This document shows, in pieces, positions 17,452 through 33,538 of a DNA stretch of 64,000 nt. Positions within the stretch are counted from its first letter, which is position 1. Each line of letters begins with the position of its first letter. The notes beneath the pieces were generated by a model. That model ran no database searches. It saw only the letters and a program-made list of their open reading frames with translations, and was not told where the DNA came from. A program made the translations under genes and the position numbers. The stretch is from Nocardioides pini (GTDB lineage Bacteria > Actinomycetota > Actinomycetes > Propionibacteriales > Nocardioidaceae): the NCBI RefSeq assembly GCF_026712185.1, contig NZ_JAPPUX010000001.1, positions 310,001 through 374,000 on the forward strand. The letters are read 5' to 3'.

Positions 17452-17492
17452 GGGGAGCGGCACGCCGAGGGGAGGGAATCGGCGCGTTCTGC

Positions 17493-17521
17493 TTGACCCG
17501 GGGCGAGCTGGCGTTCATAGT
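17493..17521 (+). promoter_or_regulatory. Candidate rpoBC promoter P1
   Basis: TTGACC (17493-17498), a 17-base spacer and CATAGT (17516-17521) match the -35 and -10 consensus at five and four of six positions. A start near 17528 leaves a leader of about 165 bases before rpoB. A weak hairpin (CGCCGA 17463-17468, TCGGCG 17479-17484) just upstream could end the mce operon. Confidence 0.6.
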
Positions 17522-17567
17522 CGTGGCCAACGCGTGGAGCTGACCCTCTGGGAAATCGACCCCGCGT

Positions 17568-17596
17568 TTGTGGCGTGTCCTGAGTTGCGCTATCGT
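17568..17596 (+). promoter_or_regulatory. Candidate rpoBC promoter P2
   Basis: TTGTGG (17568-17573), 17 bases and TATCGT (17591-17596). It is weaker at -35 than P1 but closer to the gene, leaving a leader of about 90 bases. Two promoters for rpoB are common in actinobacteria; which is used here is not known. Confidence 0.4.
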
Positions 17597-17693
17597 GTCT
17601 CCTTGCGCCTGCCCTCAGATGCCCGACGCCTTCCGGACGGCCGTCGTGGTGGTCGGCAAGCGCCGATCACTCGCTCATCTGTGAGGACACCTC

Positions 17694-21275
<3,582 letters not shown>

Positions 21276-21281
21276 GTGCGT

Positions 21282-21309
21282 CGGTACGCCGGCTCCGGCC
21301 GGCGTACCG
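21282..21309 (+). terminator. 12-bp hairpin with TCCG tetraloop between rpoB and rpoC
   Basis: CGGTACGCCGGC (21282-21293) and GCCGGCGTACCG (21298-21309) are perfect inverted repeats around TCCG. It begins seven bases after the rpoB stop. No T tract follows, and rpoC must be transcribed through it, so an RNA-stability or processing element is as likely as a partial terminator. Confidence 0.6.
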
Positions 21310-21361
21310 CCCTCAGTCCCCAGCTCCACTTTCCACGTACTAACGAAGGACTGCAGCCATC

Positions 21362-25207
<3,846 letters not shown>

Positions 25208-25216
25208 GCGACGTCA

Positions 25217-25253
25217 CGCAGGCCCCGGCTCCTCCACGGAGCCGGGGCCTGCG
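25217..25253 (+). terminator. Intrinsic terminator of rpoBC
   Basis: A perfect 16-base-pair stem (25217-25232 with 25238-25253) around the loop TCCAC lies 10 bases after the rpoC stop. The following CCCATTTCCTT is only mildly T-rich. Position and stability make it the end of the rpoBC transcript. Confidence 0.85.
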
Positions 25254-25384
25254 CCCATTTCCTTGACCTTTCCCTTGGCCTTTTCCGTGGACTCCGCCCT
25301 TCCAGCGATCCCCGGCTGACCGGGGATCGCGTTCGGGGACCAGCGATGCCGGGTCGCTGGGGGCGCTCTGAGAGGATTCCCGCC

Positions 25385-26629
25385 GTGACGACCTCCTCGC
25401 GCCCCACCTCCGCCGACGTGCTCGTCGTCGGGGCGGGCCCTGCCGGCTCCGCCGCCGCGGCCTGGGCCGCCCGCGCCGGGCTGGACGTGGTGCTGGCCGA
25501 CGCGGCGACCTTCCCGCGCGACAAGACCTGCGGCGATGGCCTGACCCCCCGTGCGATCGGGGAGATGCAGAAGCTCGGCCTCGAGGACTGGCTGCGCGCC
25601 CACACCGTCAACGAGGGGCTGCGCGCCCACGGCTTCGGCCAGACGCTGCTGCTGCCCTGGCCGGGCGGCTCGCTGCCCGACTGGGGCTCGGCGGTCGCCC
25701 GCACCGAGCTCGACGACCACCTGCGCACGGTGGCGATCAAGAGCGGGGCGCGTGCTGTCGACGGTGCCCGCGCGGTCGGCGTACGACGTGAGGGGGAGCA
25801 GGTCGCCGCGGTCGAGCTGCGCGACGCCGAGGGCTCCTACGAGGTCGCGTGCCGGTGGCTGGTCGTGGCCGACGGCGTGCGCTCGCCGCTGGGCAAGATG
25901 CTCGGCCGCGAGTGGCACCGCGACACCGTCTACGCCGTGGCGGGTCGCTCCTACGTCGACTCCGAGCTGAGCGACGACCCGTGGATCAGCTCGCACCTCG
26001 AGCTGCGCGACGAGCAGGGCGAGCTGGTGACCGGCTACGGCTGGATCTTCCCCCTGGGCGACGGCACCGTGAACCTCGGTGCCGGCACGCTCGCGACCAG
26101 CAGGCGACCCGCCGAGGTCGCCATCAAGCCGCTCATGCAGACCTACGCCGACACCATCGGCGCGGACTTCGGGCTCTCGGGCGAGCTGCGGATGCCCACC
26201 TCGGCGCTGCTGCCGATGGGCGGAGCGGTCAGCAACGTCGCCGGCCCCAACTGGGCCCTCATCGGTGACGCCGCCGCCTGCGTGAACCCGCTCAACGGCG
26301 AGGGCATCGACTACGGCCTCGAGACCGGCCGCCTCGTCGCCGAGCACATCGCCAGCGGCACCGGCCTCGGTGAGGCCTGGCGCACGACGCTGGTGGAGCA
26401 CTACGGCGAGGCGTTCTCCATCGCCCGCCGCCTCGCCGGGATCGCCACCCAGCCCAAGGTGGTGGCGGCGCTCGGGCCGGCCGGGATGCGCTCGGACTGG
26501 CTGATGACGCTGGCGCTGCGCTGGATGGGCAACCTCGTCGACGACGCCGACCGCGACCGCGCGGCACGGGTCTGGCGCTGGGCGGGTCGCCGGTCGATGG
26601 CGCGCGACGCCCGGCCACCGTTCGCGTGA
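25385..26629 (+). CDS. Geranylgeranyl-reductase-family flavoprotein (MenJ-like)
   Basis: 414 residues. The N-terminal FAD motif VLVVGAGPAGSAAAAWAA, the PRDKTCGDGLTPRA segment and GDAAACVNPLNGEGIDYGLE are the three signatures of the geranylgeranyl reductase family. Mycobacterium MenJ, which saturates one isoprene unit of menaquinone, is the closest functional model, so quinone or prenyl-chain reduction is likely. I chose GTG 25385, which has AGAGGA 8 bases upstream, over a start 13 codons earlier. It is coupled by a four-base overlap to an acyltransferase gene. Confidence 0.85.
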   Translation: MTTSSRPTSADVLVVGAGPAGSAAAAWAARAGLDVVLADAATFPRDKTCGDGLTPRAIGEMQKLGLEDWLRAHTVNEGLRAHGFGQTLLLPWPGGSLPDWGSAVARTELDDHLRTVAIKSGARAVDGARAVGVRREGEQVAAVELRDAEGSYEVACRWLVVADGVRSPLGKMLGREWHRDTVYAVAGRSYVDSELSDDPWISSHLELRDEQGELVTGYGWIFPLGDGTVNLGAGTLATSRRPAEVAIKPLMQTYADTIGADFGLSGELRMPTSALLPMGGAVSNVAGPNWALIGDAAACVNPLNGEGIDYGLETGRLVAEHIASGTGLGEAWRTTLVEHYGEAFSIARRLAGIATQPKVVAALGPAGMRSDWLMTLALRWMGNLVDDADRDRAARVWRWAGRRSMARDARPPFA

Positions 26630-27459
26630 GCCGGGAGCGCACCTACCGGGCGGCCGTCGCGCTCGGTCGCACCGGCATGCGTGCCCTCGGGATGCAGGTC
26701 ACCTGGCTGGGGGCCGAGCACGTGCCGACCGAGGGGCCCGTGCTGCTCGCGGCCACGCACGTGTCCTACCCGGACTTCGTCTTCGTGCAGGACGCCGCCC
26801 GCTCGTCGGGTCGCTACCTCCGGTTCATGACCCGCCACGACGTGTGGCACGTGCCCGGCGTGGCCCGGGCGATGACCGCGATGCGCCACGTCCCGGTCGA
26901 CCGCGAGGCCCCCGCGGGGGCGTACGTCGTCGCGCGCCGGCTGCTGCGCGACGGCGAGGCGGTGTGCGCCTTCCCCGAGGCGGGGATCAGCTACTCCTAC
27001 ACCGTCCGCTCGCTCATGCGCGGGGTGGCGAGCCTGGCCCGCGAGACCGGCGCGCCCGTGGTCCCCGTGGCGCTGTGGGGCTCCCAGCGCGTGTGGTCCG
27101 TCGGCGTGCCCGACGACCTCGGGCGCGAGCCGCGTCCCGACCTCACGCGCGGGCGCCGCATCGACGTCAGCTTCGGCCGGCCGCTCGCCATCGGCCCCGA
27201 CGAGGACCTCACGGCCTGGACGTGCCGGCTCGGCGGGGTGCTGACCGAGCAGCTCGAGGAGCTCCAGCAGCAGCCGCACCACCGCCCGCCGCCCGGCGAG
27301 CACGCGCCGTGGTACCCCGCGCACCTCGGCGGGCACGCGCCCACGCGCGCCGAGGCCGCGCACCTCGACGTGGTGCCGCGCGCCGCGGTCAGACCGACGT
27401 GGGGGCCGCTCCAGCCCGGGTCCGGCGTCGCGCCTCCAGCCAGCCGAGCGGGTTGGTGA
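26626..27459 (+). CDS. PlsC-type 1-acylglycerol-3-phosphate acyltransferase
   Basis: 277 residues. The catalytic HX4D motif is HVSYPD, preceded by LLAATH, and the substrate-binding block reads FPEAGISYSYT, a variant of the usual PEGTRS seen in actinobacterial PlsC relatives. It would acylate lysophosphatidate or a similar acceptor at the membrane. GTG overlaps the upstream stop by four bases. The C-terminal tail beyond about residue 215 is low-complexity, and the gene overlaps the convergent acyltransferase by about 70 bases. Confidence 0.85.
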   Translation: MSRERTYRAAVALGRTGMRALGMQVTWLGAEHVPTEGPVLLAATHVSYPDFVFVQDAARSSGRYLRFMTRHDVWHVPGVARAMTAMRHVPVDREAPAGAYVVARRLLRDGEAVCAFPEAGISYSYTVRSLMRGVASLARETGAPVVPVALWGSQRVWSVGVPDDLGREPRPDLTRGRRIDVSFGRPLAIGPDEDLTAWTCRLGGVLTEQLEELQQQPHHRPPPGEHAPWYPAHLGGHAPTRAEAAHLDVVPRAAVRPTWGPLQPGSGVAPPASRAGW

Positions 27460-28426
27460 ACGGCTCGAGCACCCGCCGCACGGGAGGGCACGCGAGGAAG
27501 AACGTGAGGCCGATCGCCCCGAGGACGGTCAGGACCAGGCCCAGCGTCGGGTAGGCGGCGGTGAAGTCGGGCCAGCCGAGCGCCAGGAACGTCTTGATGG
27601 CGAAGCCGTGGAAGAGGTAGACGACCATCGTGGCGGTGCCCATCGTGGTGAACCAGCCCAGGTTGCGCCGCGGCACCAGCGCCATCACGGCGAACGAGCC
27701 GAGCAGGCCGACCATCATCACCGTGAGCCGGGTCTGGAAGACGATCTCGTTGTCGATCGGGATCTCGGAGTAGCCGGTGTCGTACCAGAGCAGCGCCGAC
27801 TCCGCCCACGTGTCGGTGTAGAGCGCCATGACCCCGATGCCGACGAGCATCGGCACAGCCGCGACCTTCACCCACACGTCGTCGAGGTGAGCGAGGTGGC
27901 GGGGCTTGAGGTGCAGCCCCAGCACGAAGAACGGCAGCAGACCGAGGAACCGGGGGATCATCAGCGCCTCGGTGTCCCAGACCCCGCCGACCAGGCTGAC
28001 GATCACCGACAGCGGCAGGAAGAGCCAGTGCAGCTTGAGGATCGGCGTCACCAGCCGCCACATCAGCAGCACGATGAGGTACCACATCGTCCAGTGGGGC
28101 TCGATCCACAGCGGACCGGTCACGCCCTCGCCGACCACCTCGCGACGGTAGTAGAACAGTGCCGGCTCGAAGAGCAGGTAGGGGACGGCGAGCGTGTAGA
28201 CCAGGTTCTTCATCCGCCGGCGGTCCCACTCGAACGACTTCGACAGGTAGCCGCTGATGAAGACGAAGGCCGGGATGTGCCACAGGTAGATGAAGTCGTA
28301 GACCCAGTGGCTACCCGCGGTGGCCTCGACAAGGCCGATCGCGTGGCCCACCACGACCAGCGTGATCAGGACCATCTTGACGTTGTCGAGCCACGGATCT
28401 CGGGACGCGGGGGGCACGGCGCTCAC
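27389..28426 (-). CDS. Acyltransferase-3 family membrane protein (fucose 4-O-acetylase-like)
   Basis: 345 residues with about ten hydrophobic segments. DPWLDNVKMVLITLVVVGHA at the start contains the conserved aspartate-to-histidine stretch of acyltransferase-3 proteins, and HIPAFVFISGYL is the second conserved block. These enzymes O-acylate cell-envelope sugars using acyl-CoA. It is monocistronic and convergent with the PlsC-like gene. The acceptor cannot be predicted. Confidence 0.85.
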   Translation of the reverse strand: MSAVPPASRDPWLDNVKMVLITLVVVGHAIGLVEATAGSHWVYDFIYLWHIPAFVFISGYLSKSFEWDRRRMKNLVYTLAVPYLLFEPALFYYRREVVGEGVTGPLWIEPHWTMWYLIVLLMWRLVTPILKLHWLFLPLSVIVSLVGGVWDTEALMIPRFLGLLPFFVLGLHLKPRHLAHLDDVWVKVAAVPMLVGIGVMALYTDTWAESALLWYDTGYSEIPIDNEIVFQTRLTVMMVGLLGSFAVMALVPRRNLGWFTTMGTATMVVYLFHGFAIKTFLALGWPDFTAAYPTLGLVLTVLGAIGLTFFLACPPVRRVLEPFTNPLGWLEARRRTRAGAAPTSV

Positions 28427-28448
28427 CGTACTTCACTAGGTTGGGCGC

Positions 28449-29351
28449 ATGGGATCCCTGCCGAGGCGACAGCGGGTGGCGGCGTACGCCGTCATCCTCC
28501 GCGAGCGCGGCGGCCGGGTCGAGATCCTGCTGAGCCGTCTCGCGCCGCGGGTGTCCCGCTCCGAGCTCTGGACCTTGCCGGGCGGTGGGGTCGACCACGG
28601 CGAGGACCCGCGCGACGCCCTGATCCGCGAGGTACAGGAGGAGACGGGCCTCGACGCCACGGTGGGTGACCGGGCCCGCGTCTACAGCGCCCACATGCCC
28701 CGGTCGCCGCGCGACGGGCAGCTCGTCGACGCCCACGCGATCCGGCTCGTGTACGAGGGCTGGGTGCCGCCGGACGCGCCCGTGCCGCGGGTGGTGGAGG
28801 TCGACGGCTCCACGATCGAGGCGGCCTGGAAGGCGCTCGACGACGTCGCCTCGGGCGCCGTCCCGGTGTCGTCGGTGGTGACGGAGGCCCTGGTCGACCA
28901 CCAGCCGTTCCGGCTGCAGCGCGTCGCGGCGTACGCCCTCATCACCCGGTGCGCCGGTGCCCACGACGAGGTGCTGCTGACCCGCCTCTCGTCCACCGCC
29001 GCGCACCCCGGTCGGTGGACGCTGCCCGGCGGGGGCGTGGACCACGGCGAGCACCCGTCGGTCGCGCTCGCCCGTGAGGTCGAGGAGGAGTGCGGGCTGC
29101 CGTGCGAGGTCGGCGCGCTGCTCGGCGTGCACGACACCCACTTCTCCGGCACCGCCCCGTCGGGGCGGATCGAGGACTACCACGGCGTGCACCTGCTCTA
29201 CCGCGCGACCGTCGCCGACGGCGAGCCGCGCGTGGTGGAGCTCGACGGCACCACCGACGCCGTCGCCTGGGTGCCCACGAGCGACATCGCGTCGGGCGAG
29301 GTCGACGTGCTGGACCTCGTCACCTACGCACTGGGAGCGAATCGTGGCTGA
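28449..29351 (+). CDS. Tandem Nudix hydrolase
   Basis: 300 residues made of two complete Nudix domains. Each has a full Nudix box: GGGVDHGEDPRDALIREVQE with ETGL near residues 46-68, and GGGVDHGEHPSVALAREVEE with ECGL near 195-217. The two halves share VAAYA starts, so the gene arose by internal duplication. Such enzymes hydrolyse nucleoside diphosphates linked to another moiety; the substrate is unknown. TAGGTT at 28437-28442 lies at the distance expected for leaderless transcription from ATG 28449. The 3' end overlaps the next gene by eight bases. Confidence 0.88.
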   Translation: MGSLPRRQRVAAYAVILRERGGRVEILLSRLAPRVSRSELWTLPGGGVDHGEDPRDALIREVQEETGLDATVGDRARVYSAHMPRSPRDGQLVDAHAIRLVYEGWVPPDAPVPRVVEVDGSTIEAAWKALDDVASGAVPVSSVVTEALVDHQPFRLQRVAAYALITRCAGAHDEVLLTRLSSTAAHPGRWTLPGGGVDHGEHPSVALAREVEEECGLPCEVGALLGVHDTHFSGTAPSGRIEDYHGVHLLYRATVADGEPRVVELDGTTDAVAWVPTSDIASGEVDVLDLVTYALGANRG

Positions 29352-30606
29352 GAGCGTCTTCACCTACGCCGCGCCCGGCCTGAAGCTGGGCCGCGGCGCC
29401 AGCGACGAGATCGGCTGGGACGTCCAGCAGCTGTGCCGCGACGTCGCCGGCGACGTGCGGGTGCTGCTCGTCACCGACCCCGGCGTCGCGGCCACCGGCC
29501 ACCCCGACCGGATCGCCGACGGGATGCGGTCGCGGGGCCTCGAGGTGGTGGTCTACGCCGAGGCGCACGTCGAGCCGACGGACGCCTCGCTGGAGGCGGC
29601 GATCGGCGCGGCCCGGGGGAGCGGTCCGTTCCACGCGGTGGTGGCGGTCGGGGGCGGCTCGTCGATCGACACCGCCAAGGCGGTCGACCTCATGCTCACC
29701 AACCCCGGCGAGCTGATGGACTACGTCAACGCGCCCGTCGGCGGCGGCCGGGCCCCCGAGCACCCGCTCCTGCCCCTCGTCGCCGTGCCGACGACCACCG
29801 GCACCGGCGCGGAGTCGACCACCATCTGCGTGCTCGACGTCCTGGCACTCGAGGTCAAGACCGGCATCTCCCACGCCCGGCTGCGGCCCACCCTCGCGGT
29901 CGTCGACCCCGACCTGACGATGACGCAGCCTGCCATGGTGACCGCGTCGGCGGGCATGGACATCCTGTGCCACGCGCTGGAGAGCTGGACCGCACGCTGG
30001 TTCGCCGACTTCGACGCCAAGCAGCCCGAGCAGCGGGTGCCCTACTGCGGCGCCAACCCCATCGCCGACGTGTGGGCCGAGAAGTCGCTCTCGCTCCTCG
30101 CCGGGGCGTTCCGGCGGGCGGTCCGCGACGGCTCCGACGCCGAGGCGCGCGAGCAGATGGCGCTCGCCGCCACCTTCGCCGGGCTGGGCTTCGGCAACGC
30201 CGGCGTCCACGTCCCGCACGCCTGCGCCTACCCGATCGCCGGCCGGGTCCGCGACTACCGTCCCGAGGGCTACCCGGCGGACGAGCCGATCGTCCCGCAC
30301 GGGATGGCCGTGGTGATGACGGCGCCCGCCGCCTTCGCGTTCGTGCACGACGCCGCGCCCGAGCGGCACCGCCGGGCGGCCGAGCTCCTCGGCGGCACCG
30401 GCGAGCCGCTCCCCGACGTGCTGCGGCGGCTGATGCGCGACGTGGGCCTGCCCAGCGGCCTGGCCGAGCTCGGCTTCGGCGAGGCCGACGTCGACGACCT
30501 GGTCGAGGGGGCGCTCCAGCAGCAGCGCCTGCTCGCCACCGCGCCCGTCGACGTCACCGCCGAGGACCTCGCAGCCGTGTTCCGGGAGTCCCTCGAGCAC
30601 TGGTGA
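29344..30606 (+). CDS. Iron-containing alcohol dehydrogenase, hydroxyacid-oxoacid transhydrogenase type
   Basis: 420 residues. The NAD-binding GGGSSIDTAKAVDLM and the metal-site segments SAGMDILCHALESW, GVHVPHACAYPIAG and VPHGMAVVM are those of iron-dependent alcohol dehydrogenases. The length, FTYAAPGLKLGRGA start and PTTTGTGAESTTICV fit the hydroxyacid-oxoacid transhydrogenase (ADHFE1-like) branch, which couples 4-hydroxybutyrate oxidation to 2-oxoglutarate reduction. GTG overlaps the Nudix stop by eight bases. Substrate assignment by family branch is moderately sure. Confidence 0.82.
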   Translation: MAESVFTYAAPGLKLGRGASDEIGWDVQQLCRDVAGDVRVLLVTDPGVAATGHPDRIADGMRSRGLEVVVYAEAHVEPTDASLEAAIGAARGSGPFHAVVAVGGGSSIDTAKAVDLMLTNPGELMDYVNAPVGGGRAPEHPLLPLVAVPTTTGTGAESTTICVLDVLALEVKTGISHARLRPTLAVVDPDLTMTQPAMVTASAGMDILCHALESWTARWFADFDAKQPEQRVPYCGANPIADVWAEKSLSLLAGAFRRAVRDGSDAEAREQMALAATFAGLGFGNAGVHVPHACAYPIAGRVRDYRPEGYPADEPIVPHGMAVVMTAPAAFAFVHDAAPERHRRAAELLGGTGEPLPDVLRRLMRDVGLPSGLAELGFGEADVDDLVEGALQQQRLLATAPVDVTAEDLAAVFRESLEHW

Positions 30607-30657
30607 CCCGTGCGCGAGGAATGAGGGGCCGACGCCCCGGTCACTAGGATGAGGGGC

Positions 30658-30741
30658 ATGAACCCGCGCCACCGTCGACTCGTGATCCCGGTGGCGCTGG
30701 GGGCACTCATCCTCATCGTCGTCCTCGCCGCCGTCCTGTGA
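30658..30741 (+). CDS. 27-residue single-span membrane protein
   Basis: A tiny gene with ATG 30658: a basic start (MNPRHRR) followed by one hydrophobic helix to the end (GALILIVVLAAVL). AGGA at 30646-30649 gives an 8-base spacer. Its stop overlaps the GTG of the methyltransferase by four bases (GTGA), the usual coupling in this genome. Basic head plus membrane span plus coupling make a translated product plausible. Function unknown. Confidence 0.6.
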   Translation: MNPRHRRLVIPVALGALILIVVLAAVL

Positions 30742-31952
30742 GCACCACTGCCGGGGCTGAGCTCGCCACCGTCCGGTCGGCGCTCCTCGACGCCGACCAC
30801 CTCGTCCGCGCGCTCGCGAGCGGGCGGCGCAAGGGACAGCCGGTGCCGGTCGTCGAGGGACGCGAGGTGCGCCGGGTCGAGGTGCGGGTCGTCGACCTGC
30901 GGGCCGGGCGCCACCTGCAGGTGACGTCGTACGACGCCACGCAGGCGCACACCACCAACCACCTCGTGGGCGAGGCGGCGGAGGCGGCGGTGGACGCGCT
31001 GCTCGCGCAGCCGTTCGCCAACTGGCACGTCGACACCGCCACCGCCACCCACCAGCTGCGGGTGACGAAGAAGGGCGTGCCGCTGCTGCACACCTCGACG
31101 CGCGCCGAGGAGGTCGCGCCGTCCCGCGGCCACGACCGGCCCAAGGACCGGCTGCTCGCCGAGGACCACCCGGTGCTCGTCGCCCTCGGGATCAGCGACG
31201 CCCAGGGCCGCGTCAAGCCGACCCGGCAGGCGAAGTACCGCCAGGTGGAGGAGTTCGTCCGGCTGCTCGACGCGAGCCTCACCGAGGCGGTCGCGCAGGG
31301 ACGGGTGCGCACCCCGACCGCCGACGACCCGCTGCGGGTGGTCGACCTGGGCTGCGGCAACGCCTACCTCTCGTTCGCCGCCCACGCCTTCCTGTCCGGA
31401 CGCTTCCCGGTGCGGGTCACCGGCGTCGACGTCAAGCAGCAGTCCGCCGACCACAACTCCCGCGTCGCCGCCGACCTCGGCATCGACGCCGACTTCGTGG
31501 TCGGGTCCATCGCCGACGCCCGGCTCGAGCAGGCACCCGACGTGGTGCTCGCGCTGCACGCCTGCGACACCGCGACGGACGACGCCCTCGGCCGGGCGCT
31601 CGAGTGGGAGGCCCCACTGGTCCTCGCCGCGCCGTGCTGCCACCACGACATCGCCGCCCAGCTCCGCACGGCCGACGTGCCCGAGCCCTACGCGATGCTC
31701 ACCCGCCACGGCATCCTGCGCGAGCGCTTCGCCGACACGCTCACCGACGCGCTGCGTGCCGCGCTGCTGCGCCGCGAGGGCTACCGCGTCGACGTCGTGG
31801 AGTTCGTCGAGAGCGCGCACACCCCGCGCAACACGCTGCTGCGGGCGGTGCGCACGGGCGCCGACGGCTCCGAAGCGGCGCGCGAGTACGACGACCTGCT
31901 CGCCGCGTGGGGCGTCCGGCCCCGGCTCGGCGAGCTGCTCGGGCATGGCTGA
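30738..31952 (+). CDS. Class I SAM-dependent methyltransferase (Methyltransf_32-like)
   Basis: 404 residues. The SAM-binding motif I is VVDLGCGNAYLSFAAHAF, motif II is VTGVDVKQQSADHN, and the block LALHACDTATDDAL followed by APCCHHDI is the hallmark of the Methyltransf_32 group found in METTL25 and GSTCD proteins. The N-terminal 150 residues are a separate domain. The target is not known; RNA or protein is possible. It is coupled to the 27-residue protein before it and overlaps the next gene by eight bases. Confidence 0.8.
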   Translation: MSTTAGAELATVRSALLDADHLVRALASGRRKGQPVPVVEGREVRRVEVRVVDLRAGRHLQVTSYDATQAHTTNHLVGEAAEAAVDALLAQPFANWHVDTATATHQLRVTKKGVPLLHTSTRAEEVAPSRGHDRPKDRLLAEDHPVLVALGISDAQGRVKPTRQAKYRQVEEFVRLLDASLTEAVAQGRVRTPTADDPLRVVDLGCGNAYLSFAAHAFLSGRFPVRVTGVDVKQQSADHNSRVAADLGIDADFVVGSIADARLEQAPDVVLALHACDTATDDALGRALEWEAPLVLAAPCCHHDIAAQLRTADVPEPYAMLTRHGILRERFADTLTDALRAALLRREGYRVDVVEFVESAHTPRNTLLRAVRTGADGSEAAREYDDLLAAWGVRPRLGELLGHG

Positions 31953-32826
31953 GCGTCGTCGGATCGCCCTCGCGGCGCTCGTCGCGGTCCCGTTCCTGCT
32001 GGGCGCGGCGGCCGGGGCGCCGGGCGCGGCCGACCACCCGGCCTTCCGCTTCCGGGACCCCGAGATCGTGGAGTCGAGCGGGCTCGTCGTGCTGGGACGC
32101 GACGGTGGCCTGGTGGTCACCACCAACGACTCCGGCGACCCGGGCCGGGTCTTCGCGGTCGACCCTGCCACGGGCGACACGGTCGGCGTCACCAGCTGGG
32201 AGACCGACCCCGAGGACGTGGAGGCGCTGGCCCCCGCCGGCCCCGGCCACGTGTGGGTCGCCGACATCGGTGACAACCGGCACGCCCGCGACGCGGTGTC
32301 GGTGCTCCGGGTGCCGGTCGGGCGCGGCGACCGCGTGGTCGTGCCCGAGGCCTACGACCTGGTCTACCCCGACGGCTCGCACGACGCCGAGGCCCTGGTC
32401 AGCCACCCCGTGACGGGCCGGCTCTTCGTCATCACCAAGGGTGTCTTCTCCGGCACGGTGTACGCCGCCCCGCAGCGGCTGCGCGCGGACCGGCCCAACC
32501 GCCTGACCGAGGTCGGCCAGGCGCCGGGCATCGTCACCGACGCCACGTTCCTGCCGGGCGGGGGCGGGGTCGTGATGCGCACCTACACGACCGCGCACCT
32601 GTCGGCGTTCCCGTCGTGGCAGGGCGTGGAGTCGTGGACCCTGCCCGACCAGGACCAGGGTGAGGGCGTCGCCCTCGACGGGGACGAGCTGCTGGTCAGC
32701 ACCGAGGGCGCCCGGTCCCAGGTGCTCCGGGTGGGCCTACCGACGTCGGCCGGCGCGACCGACCGGCTCTCACCGGCCTGGACGAGCCTGCGCTGGCTCG
32801 CGACGGCGTACGCCCTGCCGCTCTAG
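31945..32826 (+). CDS. Secreted beta-propeller-like protein
   Basis: 293 residues. MAERRRIALAALVAVPFLLG starts a signal peptide with a likely cleavage near residue 29. The mature part has repeated short strands (VVVTTNDSGDPGRVFAVDP, HVWVADIGDNR, RLFVITKG) like a propeller or SMP-30-type fold. No catalytic residues can be named. It starts inside the methyltransferase 3' end and converges on the racemase with a four-base overlap. Confidence 0.7.
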   Translation: MAERRRIALAALVAVPFLLGAAAGAPGAADHPAFRFRDPEIVESSGLVVLGRDGGLVVTTNDSGDPGRVFAVDPATGDTVGVTSWETDPEDVEALAPAGPGHVWVADIGDNRHARDAVSVLRVPVGRGDRVVVPEAYDLVYPDGSHDAEALVSHPVTGRLFVITKGVFSGTVYAAPQRLRADRPNRLTEVGQAPGIVTDATFLPGGGGVVMRTYTTAHLSAFPSWQGVESWTLPDQDQGEGVALDGDELLVSTEGARSQVLRVGLPTSAGATDRLSPAWTSLRWLATAYALPL

Positions 32827-33518
32827 CCCTCGGCGAGTGCGGCGTCGAGCGCCGCCTGGACGTGCAGCGTCGTGCACGGGAACACCGGCAGCTCGACGTC
32901 GGCCTGCTTGACCAGCAGCTCGAGCTCGGTGCACCCCAGCAGCACGCCACCGGCACCGGCGTCCCACAGCTCCTCGATGATCGACACCACCCGGCTGCGC
33001 GTGCGGGGCAGCACGACACCGTGCACGAGCTCCTCGTAGATCGCGTCGTTGAGGAAGTCGTGGTGCGAGGCGTCCGGCACCACGACCGACAGGCCGTGGG
33101 ACTCCAGCCGGTCGACGAAGAACGACTCCGACATCGCGACCTTCGTGCCGATCAGCCCCACGGTCTCGACCCCCGCCGCCTTGACCGCCTCCGCCACGAC
33201 GTCCCCGAGGTGCAGCAGCGGGATGCCGACCGCCTCCTCGACCTGGTCGGCGACCTTGTGGAACGTCGTGGTGCACAGCAGCAGGAAGTCGGCACCCGCC
33301 CGCTCCACCCCACGCGCCGCGTCGGCGAGGAGCACGCCGACCTGGTCCCAGCGCTCGTCGTCCTCGAGGTGGGTGACCTCGGCGAAGTCGACGGTCGTGA
33401 GCGCCAGCCTGGGCGAGGACAGCCCGCCCAGGCGCTCCCGCATCCCGAGGTTGAGGTCGCGGTAGTAGACCGCGCTGCTCTCCCAGCTCATGCCGCCGAC
33501 GAGTCCGATGGTCTTCAC
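32823..33518 (-). CDS. Aspartate/glutamate racemase-family protein
   Basis: 231 residues from GTG 33518. The start VKTIGLVGGMSWESSAVYYR is typical of aspartate racemase-type enzymes, and the two catalytic cysteines are visible at C82 (LLCTTTFHK) and C196 (LLGCTELELL). It would racemise an acidic amino acid for cell-wall or other use. A longer reading frame upstream is rejected because the family start is at the GTG and GGGAG precedes it. Confidence 0.9.
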   Translation of the reverse strand: MKTIGLVGGMSWESSAVYYRDLNLGMRERLGGLSSPRLALTTVDFAEVTHLEDDERWDQVGVLLADAARGVERAGADFLLLCTTTFHKVADQVEEAVGIPLLHLGDVVAEAVKAAGVETVGLIGTKVAMSESFFVDRLESHGLSVVVPDASHHDFLNDAIYEELVHGVVLPRTRSRVVSIIEELWDAGAGGVLLGCTELELLVKQADVELPVFPCTTLHVQAALDAALAEG

Positions 33519-33538
33519 GCGCGGCAGTCTCCCACGAC

